Part shown: positions 44,470 through 53,865 of the stretch, in pieces
How the letters are laid out: each line of letters opens with the position of its first letter
How positions within the stretch are numbered: the first letter of the stretch is position 1
Assembly: GCF_022760805.1 (NCBI RefSeq)
Contig: NZ_JAIVFL010000001.1
Coordinates: 372,001-436,000 of the forward strand
DNA from: Candidatus Mycolicibacterium alkanivorans
GTDB lineage: Bacteria; Actinomycetota; Actinomycetes; Mycobacteriales; Mycobacteriaceae
DNA: 64,000 nt
Reading direction: 5' to 3'
The notes under the pieces: model-generated
What the model was told of the DNA's origin: nothing
Database searches by the model: none
What the model saw: only the letters and a program-made list of their open reading frames with translations
Program-made: the position numbers and the translations under genes

Positions 44470-47400
44470 CTGAGCACGCTCGCCGCTGCCTCCCCCGCGG
44501 TCCCGGAGGCACCCGTCACCCTCCCGCCGCTTCGCCGGCGCTGGCTGGGCGTCGTCTTCGCCGCCGCGCTGGCGCTGTGCTTCGCCCAGTCACCGGGGAT
44601 GATCTCCCCCGACACCAAGCTCGACCTGACCGCCAACCCGCTGCGGTTCCTGGCGCGTGCGGCCAACCTGTGGAACAGCGACCTGCCGTTCGGTCAGGCG
44701 CAGAACCAGGCATACGGCTACCTGTTCCCGCACGGAGCGTTCTTCCTGCTCGGCGATACCCTCGGCATACCGGGCTGGATCACCCAGCGGCTGTGGTGGG
44801 CGCTGCTGCTGACCGCCGGCTTCTGGGGTCTGCTGCGGGTGGCCGAGGCGCTGGGCATCGGTACCACGCCGTCGCGGGTGATCGGCGCCCTGGCGTTCGC
44901 GCTGTCGCCCCGGGTGTTGACGACGCTGGGCTCCATCTCGTCGGAGACGCTTCCGATGATGCTGGCGCCCTGGGTGCTGCTGCCGGTCATATTGGCGCTC
45001 AACGGAAATCAGCGGTCGCTGCGGGTGCTGGCGGCCCGCGCCGGTATCGCCCTGGCACTGATGGGCGCGGTCAACGCGGTGGCCACCCTCACCGGCTGCC
45101 TGCCGGCGGTGATCTGGTGGGCCTGTCACCGGCCGAACCGGACGTGGTGGCGATTCAGCGCGTGGTGGGCGCTGGCCTCGGCACTGGCGGTCACCTGGTG
45201 GGTGGTGGCCCTGCTGCTGCTCGGCCGGATCAGCCCGCCGTTCCTGGACTTCATCGAATCCTCCGGGGTGACCACGCAGTGGACCTCGTTGACCGAGATG
45301 CTGCGCGGCACCGACAGTTGGACGCCGTTCGTGGCGCCCAACGCCACCGCCGCCACCTCACTGGTGACCCAGCCGGTCCTGGTGCTGGCCAGCACGCTGG
45401 TCGCCGCGGGCGGGATGGCCGGACTCGCGCTGCGCTCGATGCCTGCGCGGGGACGTCTGGTCACCATGCTGTTGATCGGGGTGGTCCTGCTGGGCGTGGG
45501 CTACTCCGGCGGCCTCGGCTCCCCGCTTGCGCACGAGGTGCAGGCATTCCTGGACGCGGCGGGCGCGCCGTTGCGCAACGTGCACAAGCTCGAGCCGGTG
45601 ATCCGCATCCCGCTGGTGCTCGGGGTGGCACACCTACTGAGTCGCGTTCCACTGCCCGGAAGCGCACCGCGACCGGTGTGGATGCGGGCCTTCGCGCACC
45701 CGGAGGACGACAAGCGGGTGGCCGTCGGCATCGTCGTGCTTGCCGCACTCGCGGTGGCCACCTCGATGGCCTGGACCGGCCGGCTGGCGCCGCCCGGCGC
45801 GTTCCGCGCGATCCCGGACTACTGGCACCAGGCCGCGTCCTGGCTGGGCGATCACAACAAGGGCGAGCCGACACCGGGGCGCGTCCTCGTCGCGCCGGGC
45901 GCCCCCTTCGCCACCCAGGTATGGGGCAACAGCCACGACGAACCGCTGCAGGTGCTCAGCGAGGGGCCCTGGGGGGTAAGGGATTCCATTCCGCTGACCC
46001 CGCCGCAGACCATCCGGGCACTGGACTCCGTGCAGCGACTATTCGCGGCGGGCCGCCCCTCCGCAGGCCTGGCGGATACCCTTGCACGCCAAGGTATTTC
46101 ATACGTCGTGGTACGCAACGACTTGGATCCCGACACGTCGCGGTCGGTACGGCCGCTGCTGGTACACCGGGCTATCGACGGCTCACCGGGCCTGCAGAAG
46201 GTGGCCGAGTTCGGCGAGCCGGTCGGGCCGGGCACCCTGTCGGGCTTCATCAGCGACAGCGGACTGCGCCCGAGGTATCCGGCGGTGGAGATCTATCGGG
46301 TTGACACCCAAGGCAATCCGGGGGCGCCGTACCTGACCGACGCCGGCCGGATGGCCCGGGTCGACGGTGGCCCGGAAGTGCTGCTGCGACTCGACGAGCG
46401 ACGGCGTCTGCTCGGCCAGCCGCCGCTCGGCCCGATGCTGCTGACCTCAGACGCCCAACGTGCGGGCCTGCCCGTGCCGGTCGTCACCGTCACCGACACC
46501 CCGGTCGACCGGGAGACCGACTACGGCCGCGTCGATGACCACTCGTCGGCGGCGCGCGCCGAGGGGGACCGGCGCAACACCTTCAACCGGGTCCCCGACT
46601 ACCCGGTGCCCGGCGCGCGGCAGGTGCACGGCGGATGGTCGGGCGGACGGCTCAGCGCCTCGAGTTCGTCATCGGACTCCACCGCGCTGCCCACCGTCGC
46701 ACCCGCCAGCGGGCCGGCGGCGGCCGTCGATGGCGACTCAGCCACCGCGTGGGTGTCCAACTCGCTGCAGCCTGCGGTCGGGCAGTGGCTCCAGGTGGAC
46801 TTCGACCGCCCGGTCACCAATGCGACGCTGACCGTGACGCCGAGCGCGACGGCGGTCGGCGCGCAGGTCCGGCGGATTCAGGTGTCCACCGAAAACGGCA
46901 CCACCACAGTACGTTTCGACGAACCAGGCAAGCCGCTTACCGTGGCCCTGCCCTATGGGGAGACCTCCTGGGTCCGGATCACCGCAGTGGGCACCGACGA
47001 CGGCTCCTCCGGGGTCCAGTTCGGCATCACCGATCTGTCGATCACCCAGTACGACGCGTCGGGATACGCCCATCCGGTCGACCTGCGCCACACCGTGATG
47101 GTGCCCGGACCGCCGGCGGGGTCGGCCGTCGCCGCCTGGGATCTGGGATCCGAACTGCTGGGCCGGCCCGGGTGCGCGGACTCCGCCGACGGGGTGCACT
47201 GCGCAGCGTCCATGGCGCAGACGCCGGAGGAACCGGTGAACCTCAGCCGCACGCTGACCGTGCCCACCCCGATCGGTGTCGGGGCGACGGTGTGGGTGCG
47301 GGCCCGGCAGGGACCGCACCTGGCGGATCTGATCGCCGAGCCGGGTACCACCCGCGCCCGCGGCGACTCCGACCTGATCGACGTCGACGGATCGGCGTAT

Positions 47401-48747
47401 GCGGCCGCCGACGGTGATCCCCGCACAGCCTGGACCGCGCCGCAGAACGTGGTGCAGCACAAGAGCGCGCCGACGCTGACGGTGACACTGCCGAAAGCCA
47501 CCGAGGTAACCGGGCTGCGGCTCACCCCGAGTTCGTCGGCACTGCCGACACATCCGACCATGGTCGCCATCGACCTCGGGGACGGTCCGCAGGTCCGCAG
47601 GCTGCAGTCGGGCGACGACGCCGGCGCTCAGACGGTGGCCCTGCATCCCCGCGTCACCGACACCGTGCGCATCAGCCTGCTCAACTGGGAAGACGTAATC
47701 GACCGCACCGCACTGGGTTTCGACCAGATCAAGCCACCAGGGCTGGCAGAGGTGGCGGTGCTCGGACCGGACGGCAAGCCGGCGGCCCCGGTCGACGCGT
47801 CGCGCGAGAGCAAGCGCACCATCGAGATTCCCTGCGGACAGGGGCCGATCGTGGCGGTGTCGGGCCGGTTCGTGCAGACCTCGGTGACGACGACGGTCGG
47901 AGCGCTGCTCGACGGCGAGCCGATCGCGGCCAAGGCGTGTGACCCGGCGCCGATCATGCTGCCCGCCGGCAAGCAGGAGTTGCTGATCAGCCCGGGTTCG
48001 GCCTTCATCGTCGACGGCGTCGCCCTCGCCGGACCGCTGGCGGCCCAGATCCACACGGCCACAACCACTCCCGCCGACGTCACGATGTGGGGTCCCGACC
48101 GCCGCGAGATCGCGCTGGGCCGGGCGCCGATCGCGCGGGTGCTGGTGGTCCCCGAGAGCGTCAATCCGGGCTGGGTGGCCCACACCCCGGACGGTGTGAC
48201 GCTGACCCCGGTGATCGTCAACGGTTGGCAGCAGGGCTGGGTGGTGCCCGCCGGCGAGCAGGGGACCATCACGCTGACGTTCCCGTCCAACGCCGCGTAC
48301 CGGACCGGGCTGGCGGCCGGGCTGTCGCTGCTGCCGCTGTTGCTGCTGCTGGCACTCGTGCCGCCGCGCCGTCAGCCGTCGGGGCGGGAGCCGGCCCGGC
48401 CATGGTCGGTGCCGCTGGTGGCGTCCGCGGCGGTGCTGGGCGCGGGTGCGGTCGTCGCCGGGATCGGCGGAGTGCTGGTGTTCGGCGGGGCGCTGGCGGT
48501 GACTTACCTGCTGCGTGACCGACGCCGGTTGCGGGACCGGACGACACTGTGGGCGGCCTCGGGTGGCCTGATCCTGGCCGGTGCGGTGCTGTCGCGGTAT
48601 CCCTGGCGCTCGGTCGACGGCTATGTCGGGCATTCGCCGTGGGTTCAGCTGCCTGCGCTGATCGCGGTGGCGGCGCTGGCCGCATCGGTCGTGCCCGGAC
48701 CTCGGCCTTCTGTCGAAAACGATGAGCCCCCACCAGCATCCCACTAA
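44470..48747 (+). CDS. aftD: Alpha-arabinofuranosyltransferase AftD
   Basis: About 1425 residues, a GT-C fold enzyme (GT53) that adds arabinofuranose from decaprenyl-phosphoryl-arabinose during arabinogalactan and lipoarabinomannan synthesis. The N-terminal part has multiple membrane helices, with ISPDTKLDLTANPLRFLARA and QAQNQAYGYLFPHG in the first large loop. The middle is a large extracytoplasmic region with discoidin/carbohydrate-binding segments (AAAVDGDSATAWVSNSLQPA, and AAADGDPRTAWTAP further on). The C-terminus returns to the membrane. The first ATG, at 44599, would cut off the first helix (RRWLGVVFAAALALCFAQSP), which matches other AftDs. The true start is therefore upstream, probably the non-standard CTG at 44470 or another rare codon. 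The start is uncertain, the identity is not. Confidence 0.92.
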   Translation: MSTLAAASPAVPEAPVTLPPLRRRWLGVVFAAALALCFAQSPGMISPDTKLDLTANPLRFLARAANLWNSDLPFGQAQNQAYGYLFPHGAFFLLGDTLGIPGWITQRLWWALLLTAGFWGLLRVAEALGIGTTPSRVIGALAFALSPRVLTTLGSISSETLPMMLAPWVLLPVILALNGNQRSLRVLAARAGIALALMGAVNAVATLTGCLPAVIWWACHRPNRTWWRFSAWWALASALAVTWWVVALLLLGRISPPFLDFIESSGVTTQWTSLTEMLRGTDSWTPFVAPNATAATSLVTQPVLVLASTLVAAGGMAGLALRSMPARGRLVTMLLIGVVLLGVGYSGGLGSPLAHEVQAFLDAAGAPLRNVHKLEPVIRIPLVLGVAHLLSRVPLPGSAPRPVWMRAFAHPEDDKRVAVGIVVLAALAVATSMAWTGRLAPPGAFRAIPDYWHQAASWLGDHNKGEPTPGRVLVAPGAPFATQVWGNSHDEPLQVLSEGPWGVRDSIPLTPPQTIRALDSVQRLFAAGRPSAGLADTLARQGISYVVVRNDLDPDTSRSVRPLLVHRAIDGSPGLQKVAEFGEPVGPGTLSGFISDSGLRPRYPAVEIYRVDTQGNPGAPYLTDAGRMARVDGGPEVLLRLDERRRLLGQPPLGPMLLTSDAQRAGLPVPVVTVTDTPVDRETDYGRVDDHSSAARAEGDRRNTFNRVPDYPVPGARQVHGGWSGGRLSASSSSSDSTALPTVAPASGPAAAVDGDSATAWVSNSLQPAVGQWLQVDFDRPVTNATLTVTPSATAVGAQVRRIQVSTENGTTTVRFDEPGKPLTVALPYGETSWVRITAVGTDDGSSGVQFGITDLSITQYDASGYAHPVDLRHTVMVPGPPAGSAVAAWDLGSELLGRPGCADSADGVHCAASMAQTPEEPVNLSRTLTVPTPIGVGATVWVRARQGPHLADLIAEPGTTRARGDSDLIDVDGSAYAAADGDPRTAWTAPQNVVQHKSAPTLTVTLPKATEVTGLRLTPSSSALPTHPTMVAIDLGDGPQVRRLQSGDDAGAQTVALHPRVTDTVRISLLNWEDVIDRTALGFDQIKPPGLAEVAVLGPDGKPAAPVDASRESKRTIEIPCGQGPIVAVSGRFVQTSVTTTVGALLDGEPIAAKACDPAPIMLPAGKQELLISPGSAFIVDGVALAGPLAAQIHTATTTPADVTMWGPDRREIALGRAPIARVLVVPESVNPGWVAHTPDGVTLTPVIVNGWQQGWVVPAGEQGTITLTFPSNAAYRTGLAAGLSLLPLLLLLALVPPRRQPSGREPARPWSVPLVASAAVLGAGAVVAGIGGVLVFGGALAVTYLLRDRRRLRDRTTLWAASGGLILAGAVLSRYPWRSVDGYVGHSPWVQLPALIAVAALAASVVPGPRPSVENDEPPPASH

Positions 48748-48860
48748 GGTCTTGCCACACGGCGGACCGATCGCGGTCTGCGCGGCCGTCCGCTGGATGC
48801 GCGGGATGTAGCGGCCCAAGACGAGGGCACTCAGGACGAGAACGTGGGCTGCGTTCGCCC

Positions 48861-50036
48861 TTATCGCGCAATGACCGGTTCAGGCGCGTCACTGACCGAG
48901 CTGTCCAGCGGCGGGACCGGCGCTTGGTTGCGGTACTCCCAGCGGCGCAGTGCGTTGCGGCACGGCGACTCCACCAGGGCGTAGCTGACCGCCGCCATCG
49001 CGAACCCGAAGATCAGCGTGAGGACCAGCACCACCACGAGGTCACCGTTGAACATGAACTTGCCGACCATCGGAAACACCATCACCAGCGCGGCAAGGTG
49101 CCAGACGAACAACCCGTAGGACCAGCGCCCGAGCGTCACCATGACCCGGTTGCCCAGGACGGGGTGGGCGGTGTCGGGACGGTCGAGCACCAGCGGCGCC
49201 AGCAGGGCCCAGGCCACGACCGCTCCCATGGAGGTGCGCACCACGAACTGCCCCAGGGTGGCCGGCACCAAGTCCTTGGGCCCGGCCAGCGGCGAGGCCG
49301 AGATCAGATAAGCCACCAGCGCAACGGCGGTGATGGCCCAGCGGTTGCGGGCCAGCTTGTGCGCCCAGCCCAGCGGGCTGACCGTCCACTCGGCCAGCAG
49401 CATGCCCGCCGCGAACCAGGATGCGTAAGCCGGCGGCCAGTTCAGAAAGTTGACGCCCTGCGGGGTGTGGATCGGCAGCAGACCCCAGCCCAGGCTGGCC
49501 AGCGCCACCACGGCGATGACCGGAACCCGGGCCCGCACCGGAAGCCGCCGCATCAGCAGCGCCAGTATCGGCAGCGCCAGGTAGAAGCTCACCTCCACCG
49601 ACAGGCTCCACATCTGGGTCAGTCCGGCGGTCAGGGTCAGCGGAACGTAAACCTGGGTGAGGGTCAGGTTGGCCAGCCACACCGTCGGGCTGGCATGGTT
49701 GGCCTCCGGCAGCAAAGTCAGGATGACGATGACGGCCACCAGGTAGCCGGGCATGATGCGCACGAGCCGGGACCTCAGGTAGTGCCCGGTCGGCGGGCGG
49801 TGCCGCAGGCCACGCGCCGCCGCCGCGTGGCCCCGCCACAGCAGGAAACCGGACAGCGCGAAGAACACCGCGACCGCGAGGTCGAAGCGATGCAGCAGCC
49901 GACCCAGCACGCCACTCGAGGTTCCGGTCTGGAAGGCGACGTGCGTGAGCACCACACCCATGGCCGCACAGGCGCGCATGCCTTCGACGGCGGGCAGGAA
50001 GCCGCGGGTACCACCCACCTGCTCCGCCGGTTTCAT
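48861..50036 (-). CDS. Acyltransferase family 3 membrane protein, Rv0228-like
   Basis: 391 residues with about ten membrane helices. Acyltransferase-3 hallmarks: GFLPAVEGMRACAAMGVVLTH with the conserved His, FFALSGFLLWRGHA, SRLVRIMPGYLVA, LTQMWSLSVEVSFYL and WSYGLFVWH. Such proteins move acyl groups across or onto cell-surface sugars. Given the neighbours (aftD, glycosyltransferases), an arabinan, mannan or trehalose-lipid acceptor is plausible. It converges with aftD, and the 113 bp between contain no gene. In M. tuberculosis several genes separate the two; here they are adjacent. Confidence 0.88.
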   Translation of the reverse strand: MKPAEQVGGTRGFLPAVEGMRACAAMGVVLTHVAFQTGTSSGVLGRLLHRFDLAVAVFFALSGFLLWRGHAAAARGLRHRPPTGHYLRSRLVRIMPGYLVAVIVILTLLPEANHASPTVWLANLTLTQVYVPLTLTAGLTQMWSLSVEVSFYLALPILALLMRRLPVRARVPVIAVVALASLGWGLLPIHTPQGVNFLNWPPAYASWFAAGMLLAEWTVSPLGWAHKLARNRWAITAVALVAYLISASPLAGPKDLVPATLGQFVVRTSMGAVVAWALLAPLVLDRPDTAHPVLGNRVMVTLGRWSYGLFVWHLAALVMVFPMVGKFMFNGDLVVVLVLTLIFGFAMAAVSYALVESPCRNALRRWEYRNQAPVPPLDSSVSDAPEPVIAR

Positions 50037-50206
50037 GCAGTCAGTCTGCCGGTGAACGGATCACCGGCGAAAGTGGGTACACCCACGCAGCGGAGATGAC
50101 CTCTAACTAATGAGTCGGCGCCTCGGCTTCTGCTGTTAGGGTCAGACCGGTTTGCTTCGCCGTCAGGCGGCGCACAATCCGATCGGGAAAAGGAGGCCTC
50201 GGCAGC

Positions 50207-51403
50207 GTGAACCGCGCAGGCATGTTGCGTATCGCGGCATGCGGCATCATCGGGCTCGGGGCCGCCCTGCTGATCGCCGCGCTGCTGTTGACGACCTACA
50301 CCTCCGGCAAGATCAAGAAGATTCCGCTGACCGTCGACGAGAACCTTGTCAGCGACGGGACCGGCACGTCGCTGGATCCGGCCTCGCTGCTGGGTGACCG
50401 ATTCGTTATAGACAAGAACGTCCCGCTGGTGTCCCAGCAGCAGATCACCGTCGAGTCGCCGGCCAACGCCGACGTGGTGACGCTGCAGGCCGGCACCAGC
50501 GTCCGGCGCACCGACAAGCAACAGGACAACGGTCTGCTGCTGGCCATGGTCGACACCGTGACCCTCAACCGAAGCACGGCGATGGCGGTGTCCGATGACA
50601 CCCATCCCGGTGGCTCGGTGCAGAAGCCGCGCAGCATCGAGGACACCAAGCCGTCGACGAGCGTCGCACTGCCGCACGACGGGCTGTCCTACCGGTTCCC
50701 GTTCAACACCGAGAAGAAGACCTACCCGTATTTCGATCCGATCGCGCAGAAGGCATTCGACGCCAACTACGACGGTGAAGAGGACGTCAACGGGCTGACC
50801 ACCTACCGGTTCACCCAGAACGTCGGCTACGACGCCGACGGCAAGCTGGTCGAGCCGATCAAATACGCTTCGCTGTACGACAACAACGAAGACGGCGAGG
50901 TGACGGCGCGGGCCTCGCTGTGGGGTCTGCCCGGCCCGCCCGACGAGCCCATCACCATGACCCGCTACTACGCCGCGCAGCGCACGTTCTGGGTTGACCC
51001 GGTGTCGGGCGCCATCGTGCGGGAGCAGGAGCACGCCAACCACTACTACGCCCGCGACCCGCTCAAGCCGGAGATGGCGCTGGCCGACTACAAGGTCACC
51101 TCGACCGAGCAGACCGTCGAGTCCCAGGTGGCCGCAGCCCGTGACGAGCGGGACCGGATCGGATTGTGGTCGCGGGTGCTGCCGATCAGCTTCACCGCGG
51201 CCGGACTTGTCGCGCTGATCGGCGGGGCGCTGCTGGGCACCTTCAGCCTGCGCGCCGAGGCGGCTCTGATCGATCCCGGCCTGGACACTGCGGACCACGG
51301 CTTCTTCGGTAAGGACGAGACCGGGCCGATGCCCGCCGCCGAGGCCGCCACCGAGAAGTTGCCCGCGGCCAGACCCGATCTGGAGTCCCCGCCGGATCGG
51401 TGA
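50207..51403 (+). CDS. DUF3068 membrane protein, Rv0227c-like
   Basis: 398 residues. One membrane helix near the N-terminus (IAACGIIGLGAALLIAALLL) and one near the C-terminus (ISFTAAGLVALIGGALLGTF) flank a large exported domain. That domain carries DVVTLQAGTSVRRTDKQQDN, SYRFPFNTEKKTYPYFDP and TMTRYYAAQRTFWVDPVSGA. This is the DUF3068 family found across mycolate-making actinobacteria and reported essential in M. tuberculosis; its molecular role is not known. A TTAGGGT box near 50136 could be the -10 element. It is followed 8 bp later by the next membrane protein, so the two form an operon. Confidence 0.9.
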   Translation: MNRAGMLRIAACGIIGLGAALLIAALLLTTYTSGKIKKIPLTVDENLVSDGTGTSLDPASLLGDRFVIDKNVPLVSQQQITVESPANADVVTLQAGTSVRRTDKQQDNGLLLAMVDTVTLNRSTAMAVSDDTHPGGSVQKPRSIEDTKPSTSVALPHDGLSYRFPFNTEKKTYPYFDPIAQKAFDANYDGEEDVNGLTTYRFTQNVGYDADGKLVEPIKYASLYDNNEDGEVTARASLWGLPGPPDEPITMTRYYAAQRTFWVDPVSGAIVREQEHANHYYARDPLKPEMALADYKVTSTEQTVESQVAAARDERDRIGLWSRVLPISFTAAGLVALIGGALLGTFSLRAEAALIDPGLDTADHGFFGKDETGPMPAAEAATEKLPAARPDLESPPDR

Positions 51404-51410
51404 GCATGGC

Positions 51411-53141
51411 ATGACCCAGGCACACCGCCGGGCAGTCCGGTGGCTGGTACCGGGTTACGCCCTGATACTGGCCGTCACGGTGACGGCTCCGCTTCTCGCG
51501 CCGGGCTATCTGCTGCTACGTGACGCGGTGTCCACCCCGCAGTCCTTCTTCTCCGATGCCGCGCTGGGCCTGACCGAAGCCGCCCCGCGTGCGGTGCCGC
51601 AGGACTTCCTCATCGCCGCGCTGACCACGGTCGCCGACGGCGGCGTGGTGGTCAAGCTGCTGCTGATCGGCGGGCTGTTCCTGGCCGGCTGGGGGGCCGC
51701 CCGACTGGCCGCGACGGTGGTGCCCGAGGCCGGGGTCCCCGGCCAACTGGTGGCCGCCACGCTCGCGGTGTGGAATCCCTATGTCGCCGAACGCCTGCTG
51801 CAGGGGCACTGGAGTCTGCTCGTGGGTTACGGCGCGCTGCCGTGGACGGCGGCCGCGGTCGTGCGGTTGCGCACTGCAGCGGCGGCCCCGTGCTGGGTGG
51901 GCTGGGCGGCGGTGGCGTGGTGGGTCGCGATGGCCGGGCTGACGCCGACCGGTCTGATCCTGGCGGCCGTCGTGGCATTGGGCTGCGTGGCGGTCCCCGG
52001 CTCCGGTGTCTCGCGCGTGTGGTGTGCGGCCGGGATCGCGGTGACGGCGGTGCTCGCGGCGCTGCCGTGGTTGGTGGCGTCGGTTCTCGGCGGGGCGCTC
52101 GGGGCGTCCGGGGGCTCGGGTCTGGCGGCGTTCGCTGCCCGTGCCGAGCCGGGCCTGGGCACCCTGGGCACTCTGGCCGGCCTGGGCGGCATCTGGAACG
52201 CCGAGGCCGTACCAGGCTCGCGGACAACGCTTTTGGCGTTGGTGGCGACGGTGGTCCTGCTGGCGGTGGTGGCGGTGGGTTTGGTGACCGTGATCCGACG
52301 CCCGACCGCGGTGCCGCTGCTCGTGCTGGCGGCGGTGAGCATCGTCGGACCGGCCCTGCTGGCCACCGGGCCCGGACTGGCGCTGCTGCGTTTGGTGGTG
52401 GACGCCGTACCGGGGCTCGGCGTCCTGCGCGACGGGCAGAAGTGGGTGGCGCTGGCGATGCCCGGTTATGCGGTGGCCGCAGCCGGAGCGGTCGTGACCG
52501 CGCGAAGCAGACTGCGACCCGAACTGGCGGCGGCGGCCTGCGCGGCCGCGCTGATCGCCGTGTTGCCGGACCTCGCGTGGGGCGTCTGGGGCGCGGTCAC
52601 GCCGGTGCAGTATCCGCCGGGATGGCGGGCGGTGGCCGCGGCGATCGACGCCGATCCCGGCTCGGTCGCGGTGTTGCCCGCCGACAGCATGCGCCGGTTC
52701 GGCTGGGCCGGCCCGGCCCCGGTGCTGGACCCCCTGCCGCGCTGGGTTCGCACCGAGGTGCTCTTGACCGGCGACCTCACCATCTCGGGGCAGACCGTGC
52801 CCGGTGAAGGTGGTCATGCGCGTGAGGTTCAGCGCGTGGTGGTGGCCGGCTCGGCCCCGAGGGAGCTGGCCGATGCCGGGGTCCGGTGGGTCGTCGTCGA
52901 GGGCGGTACCGCCAGCGCGATGGGCAATGCGCAACAGACCTTGAAGCAGCTGCCGGTCGCCTACCACGACCGCGACCTCACGCTCTATCGCGTCGGCGGA
53001 TCCGGTTCGGTTGCGGCACAGGACAAGCGGGCAGCGATGGTGGCGACACACCTGGTGTGGGTGGCGATGCTGGCGTCGAGCGCCGTCGCCGCCGCGGTGG
53101 GTATCGCCCGACGGCGCCGCGATGTACCTTTCGGTACATGA
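51411..53141 (+). CDS. Large polytopic membrane protein, Rv0226c-like
   Basis: 576 residues, the same length as I recall for Rv0226c. At least ten hydrophobic segments are visible. The loop LAVWNPYVAERLLQGHWSLL between early helices and GLGVLRDGQKWVALAMPGYA in the middle are conserved-looking. The overall layout resembles GT-C glycosyltransferase-like proteins, but no clear catalytic Asp/Glu motif can be fixed by eye. Partner of the DUF3068 gene and probably part of cell-envelope glycan assembly (inference from neighbours). Confidence 0.87.
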   Translation: MTQAHRRAVRWLVPGYALILAVTVTAPLLAPGYLLLRDAVSTPQSFFSDAALGLTEAAPRAVPQDFLIAALTTVADGGVVVKLLLIGGLFLAGWGAARLAATVVPEAGVPGQLVAATLAVWNPYVAERLLQGHWSLLVGYGALPWTAAAVVRLRTAAAAPCWVGWAAVAWWVAMAGLTPTGLILAAVVALGCVAVPGSGVSRVWCAAGIAVTAVLAALPWLVASVLGGALGASGGSGLAAFAARAEPGLGTLGTLAGLGGIWNAEAVPGSRTTLLALVATVVLLAVVAVGLVTVIRRPTAVPLLVLAAVSIVGPALLATGPGLALLRLVVDAVPGLGVLRDGQKWVALAMPGYAVAAAGAVVTARSRLRPELAAAACAAALIAVLPDLAWGVWGAVTPVQYPPGWRAVAAAIDADPGSVAVLPADSMRRFGWAGPAPVLDPLPRWVRTEVLLTGDLTISGQTVPGEGGHAREVQRVVVAGSAPRELADAGVRWVVVEGGTASAMGNAQQTLKQLPVAYHDRDLTLYRVGGSGSVAAQDKRAAMVATHLVWVAMLASSAVAAAVGIARRRRDVPFGT

Positions 53142-53286
53142 TTACTTCGAGCAGCGCGGCATCATCGGGACTGTCGTCGCACCGCTCATGCGCCGGATGA
53201 CCCAGCGGTATCTGGCGATGGAGGGCCAGGGACTCGAAGCGCGCAGCGAGGGCGACTGGAAGCTTCGTGGCGCGGATGATCCTTAA
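53122..53286 (+). CDS. Small ORF resembling an SRPBCC C-terminus
   Basis: 54 residues, MYLSVHDYFEQRGIIGTVV, then RRMTQRYLAMEGQGLEARSE. The second part resembles the closing helix of SRPBCC/polyketide-cyclase proteins. The ATG lies inside the end of the preceding gene and within a small palindrome (GTACCTTTCGGTAC, 53125-53138). It may be a truncated relic that is still open rather than a working gene. It overlaps an antisense small frame. Confidence 0.35.
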   Translation: MYLSVHDYFEQRGIIGTVVAPLMRRMTQRYLAMEGQGLEARSEGDWKLRGADDP

Positions 53287-53419
53287 TCATCGCCGCCTCT
53301 TTGAGCACCGCCTCGGCGTCCTTGAAGGTGTCTTCCGCGCGCTTGTCGGCGGCCTTGACCGGCTGTCGGGTGGCCAGTTCGTGCGCGCGGTGGCGGACGT
53401 AATCGTAAATTTTGGACAT
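53186..53419 (-). CDS. Small hypothetical protein, 77 residues
   Basis: Begins MSKIYDYVRHRAHELATRQP and continues with a Lys/Asp/Glu/Ala helix (RAEDTFKDAEAVLKEAAMIK). The last 25 residues are Pro/Ser/Arg-rich and overlap the plus-strand small frame, so the real end may be different. No domain recognised. It lies downstream of the DUF5313 gene on the same strand. Confidence 0.4.
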   Translation of the reverse strand: MSKIYDYVRHRAHELATRQPVKAADKRAEDTFKDAEAVLKEAAMIKDHPRHEASSRPRCALRVPGPPSPDTAGSSGA

Positions 53420-53463
53420 GCCCGATCATCACGCGCTGTCGTGATGTCGAGCCCGTCCGCGAG

Positions 53464-53859
53464 CTAGCTGTCAGTATCCTCGGCGCGACCGTGGCGCTTG
53501 CGGTAGGCCTCGTGGATGTGGGCGTCGCGTTGCCGGGCCAACTCGTCGACCAGCTCGGGGTCGAGGTTGTGCTGGCGTAGCCGGTGGGTGCGCCAAACCT
53601 TGTCCAGCGCATGGGCGAAGTAGAGGAACGGCAGGAACAGCAGCGCAGACATCGCCAGGTGCATGCCCGTGCTCGTCGGGATCAACCACAGCGGCGAGAC
53701 GAGCAGCAGCCCGGGCAGCGTCACCCGGATCAGCGTCCGGCGCCGAGCACCCTTGCCGGCCAGGTCATTTCGCACCCAGTCCTGCATCGACGGGGGAAGT
53801 ACCTTGCCGTAGCAGTAGGCGAGGTACTGCAGCGGATTGGGGCGGGTCTTGTCGCTCAT
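53464..53859 (-). CDS. DUF5313 family membrane protein
   Basis: 131 residues. The N-terminus RPNPLQYLAYCYGKVLPPSM followed by DWVRNDLAGKGARRRTLIRV is the hallmark of the mycobacterial DUF5313 family. Two membrane helices span ~residues 45-62 and ~66-84. The C-terminal tail is charged and rich in Arg and His. Function unknown. The start lies 6 bp after the stop of the GT4 glycosyltransferase, so the two are probably cotranscribed. Confidence 0.8.
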   Translation of the reverse strand: MSDKTRPNPLQYLAYCYGKVLPPSMQDWVRNDLAGKGARRRTLIRVTLPGLLLVSPLWLIPTSTGMHLAMSALLFLPFLYFAHALDKVWRTHRLRQHNLDPELVDELARQRDAHIHEAYRKRHGRAEDTDS

Positions 53860-53865
53860 CAGTTC

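Noticed and set aside
46738..48819. 693-codon minus-strand frame across aftD
   Set aside because: Antisense shadow of a clear gene, with no domain and low-complexity Arg/His/Gln content.
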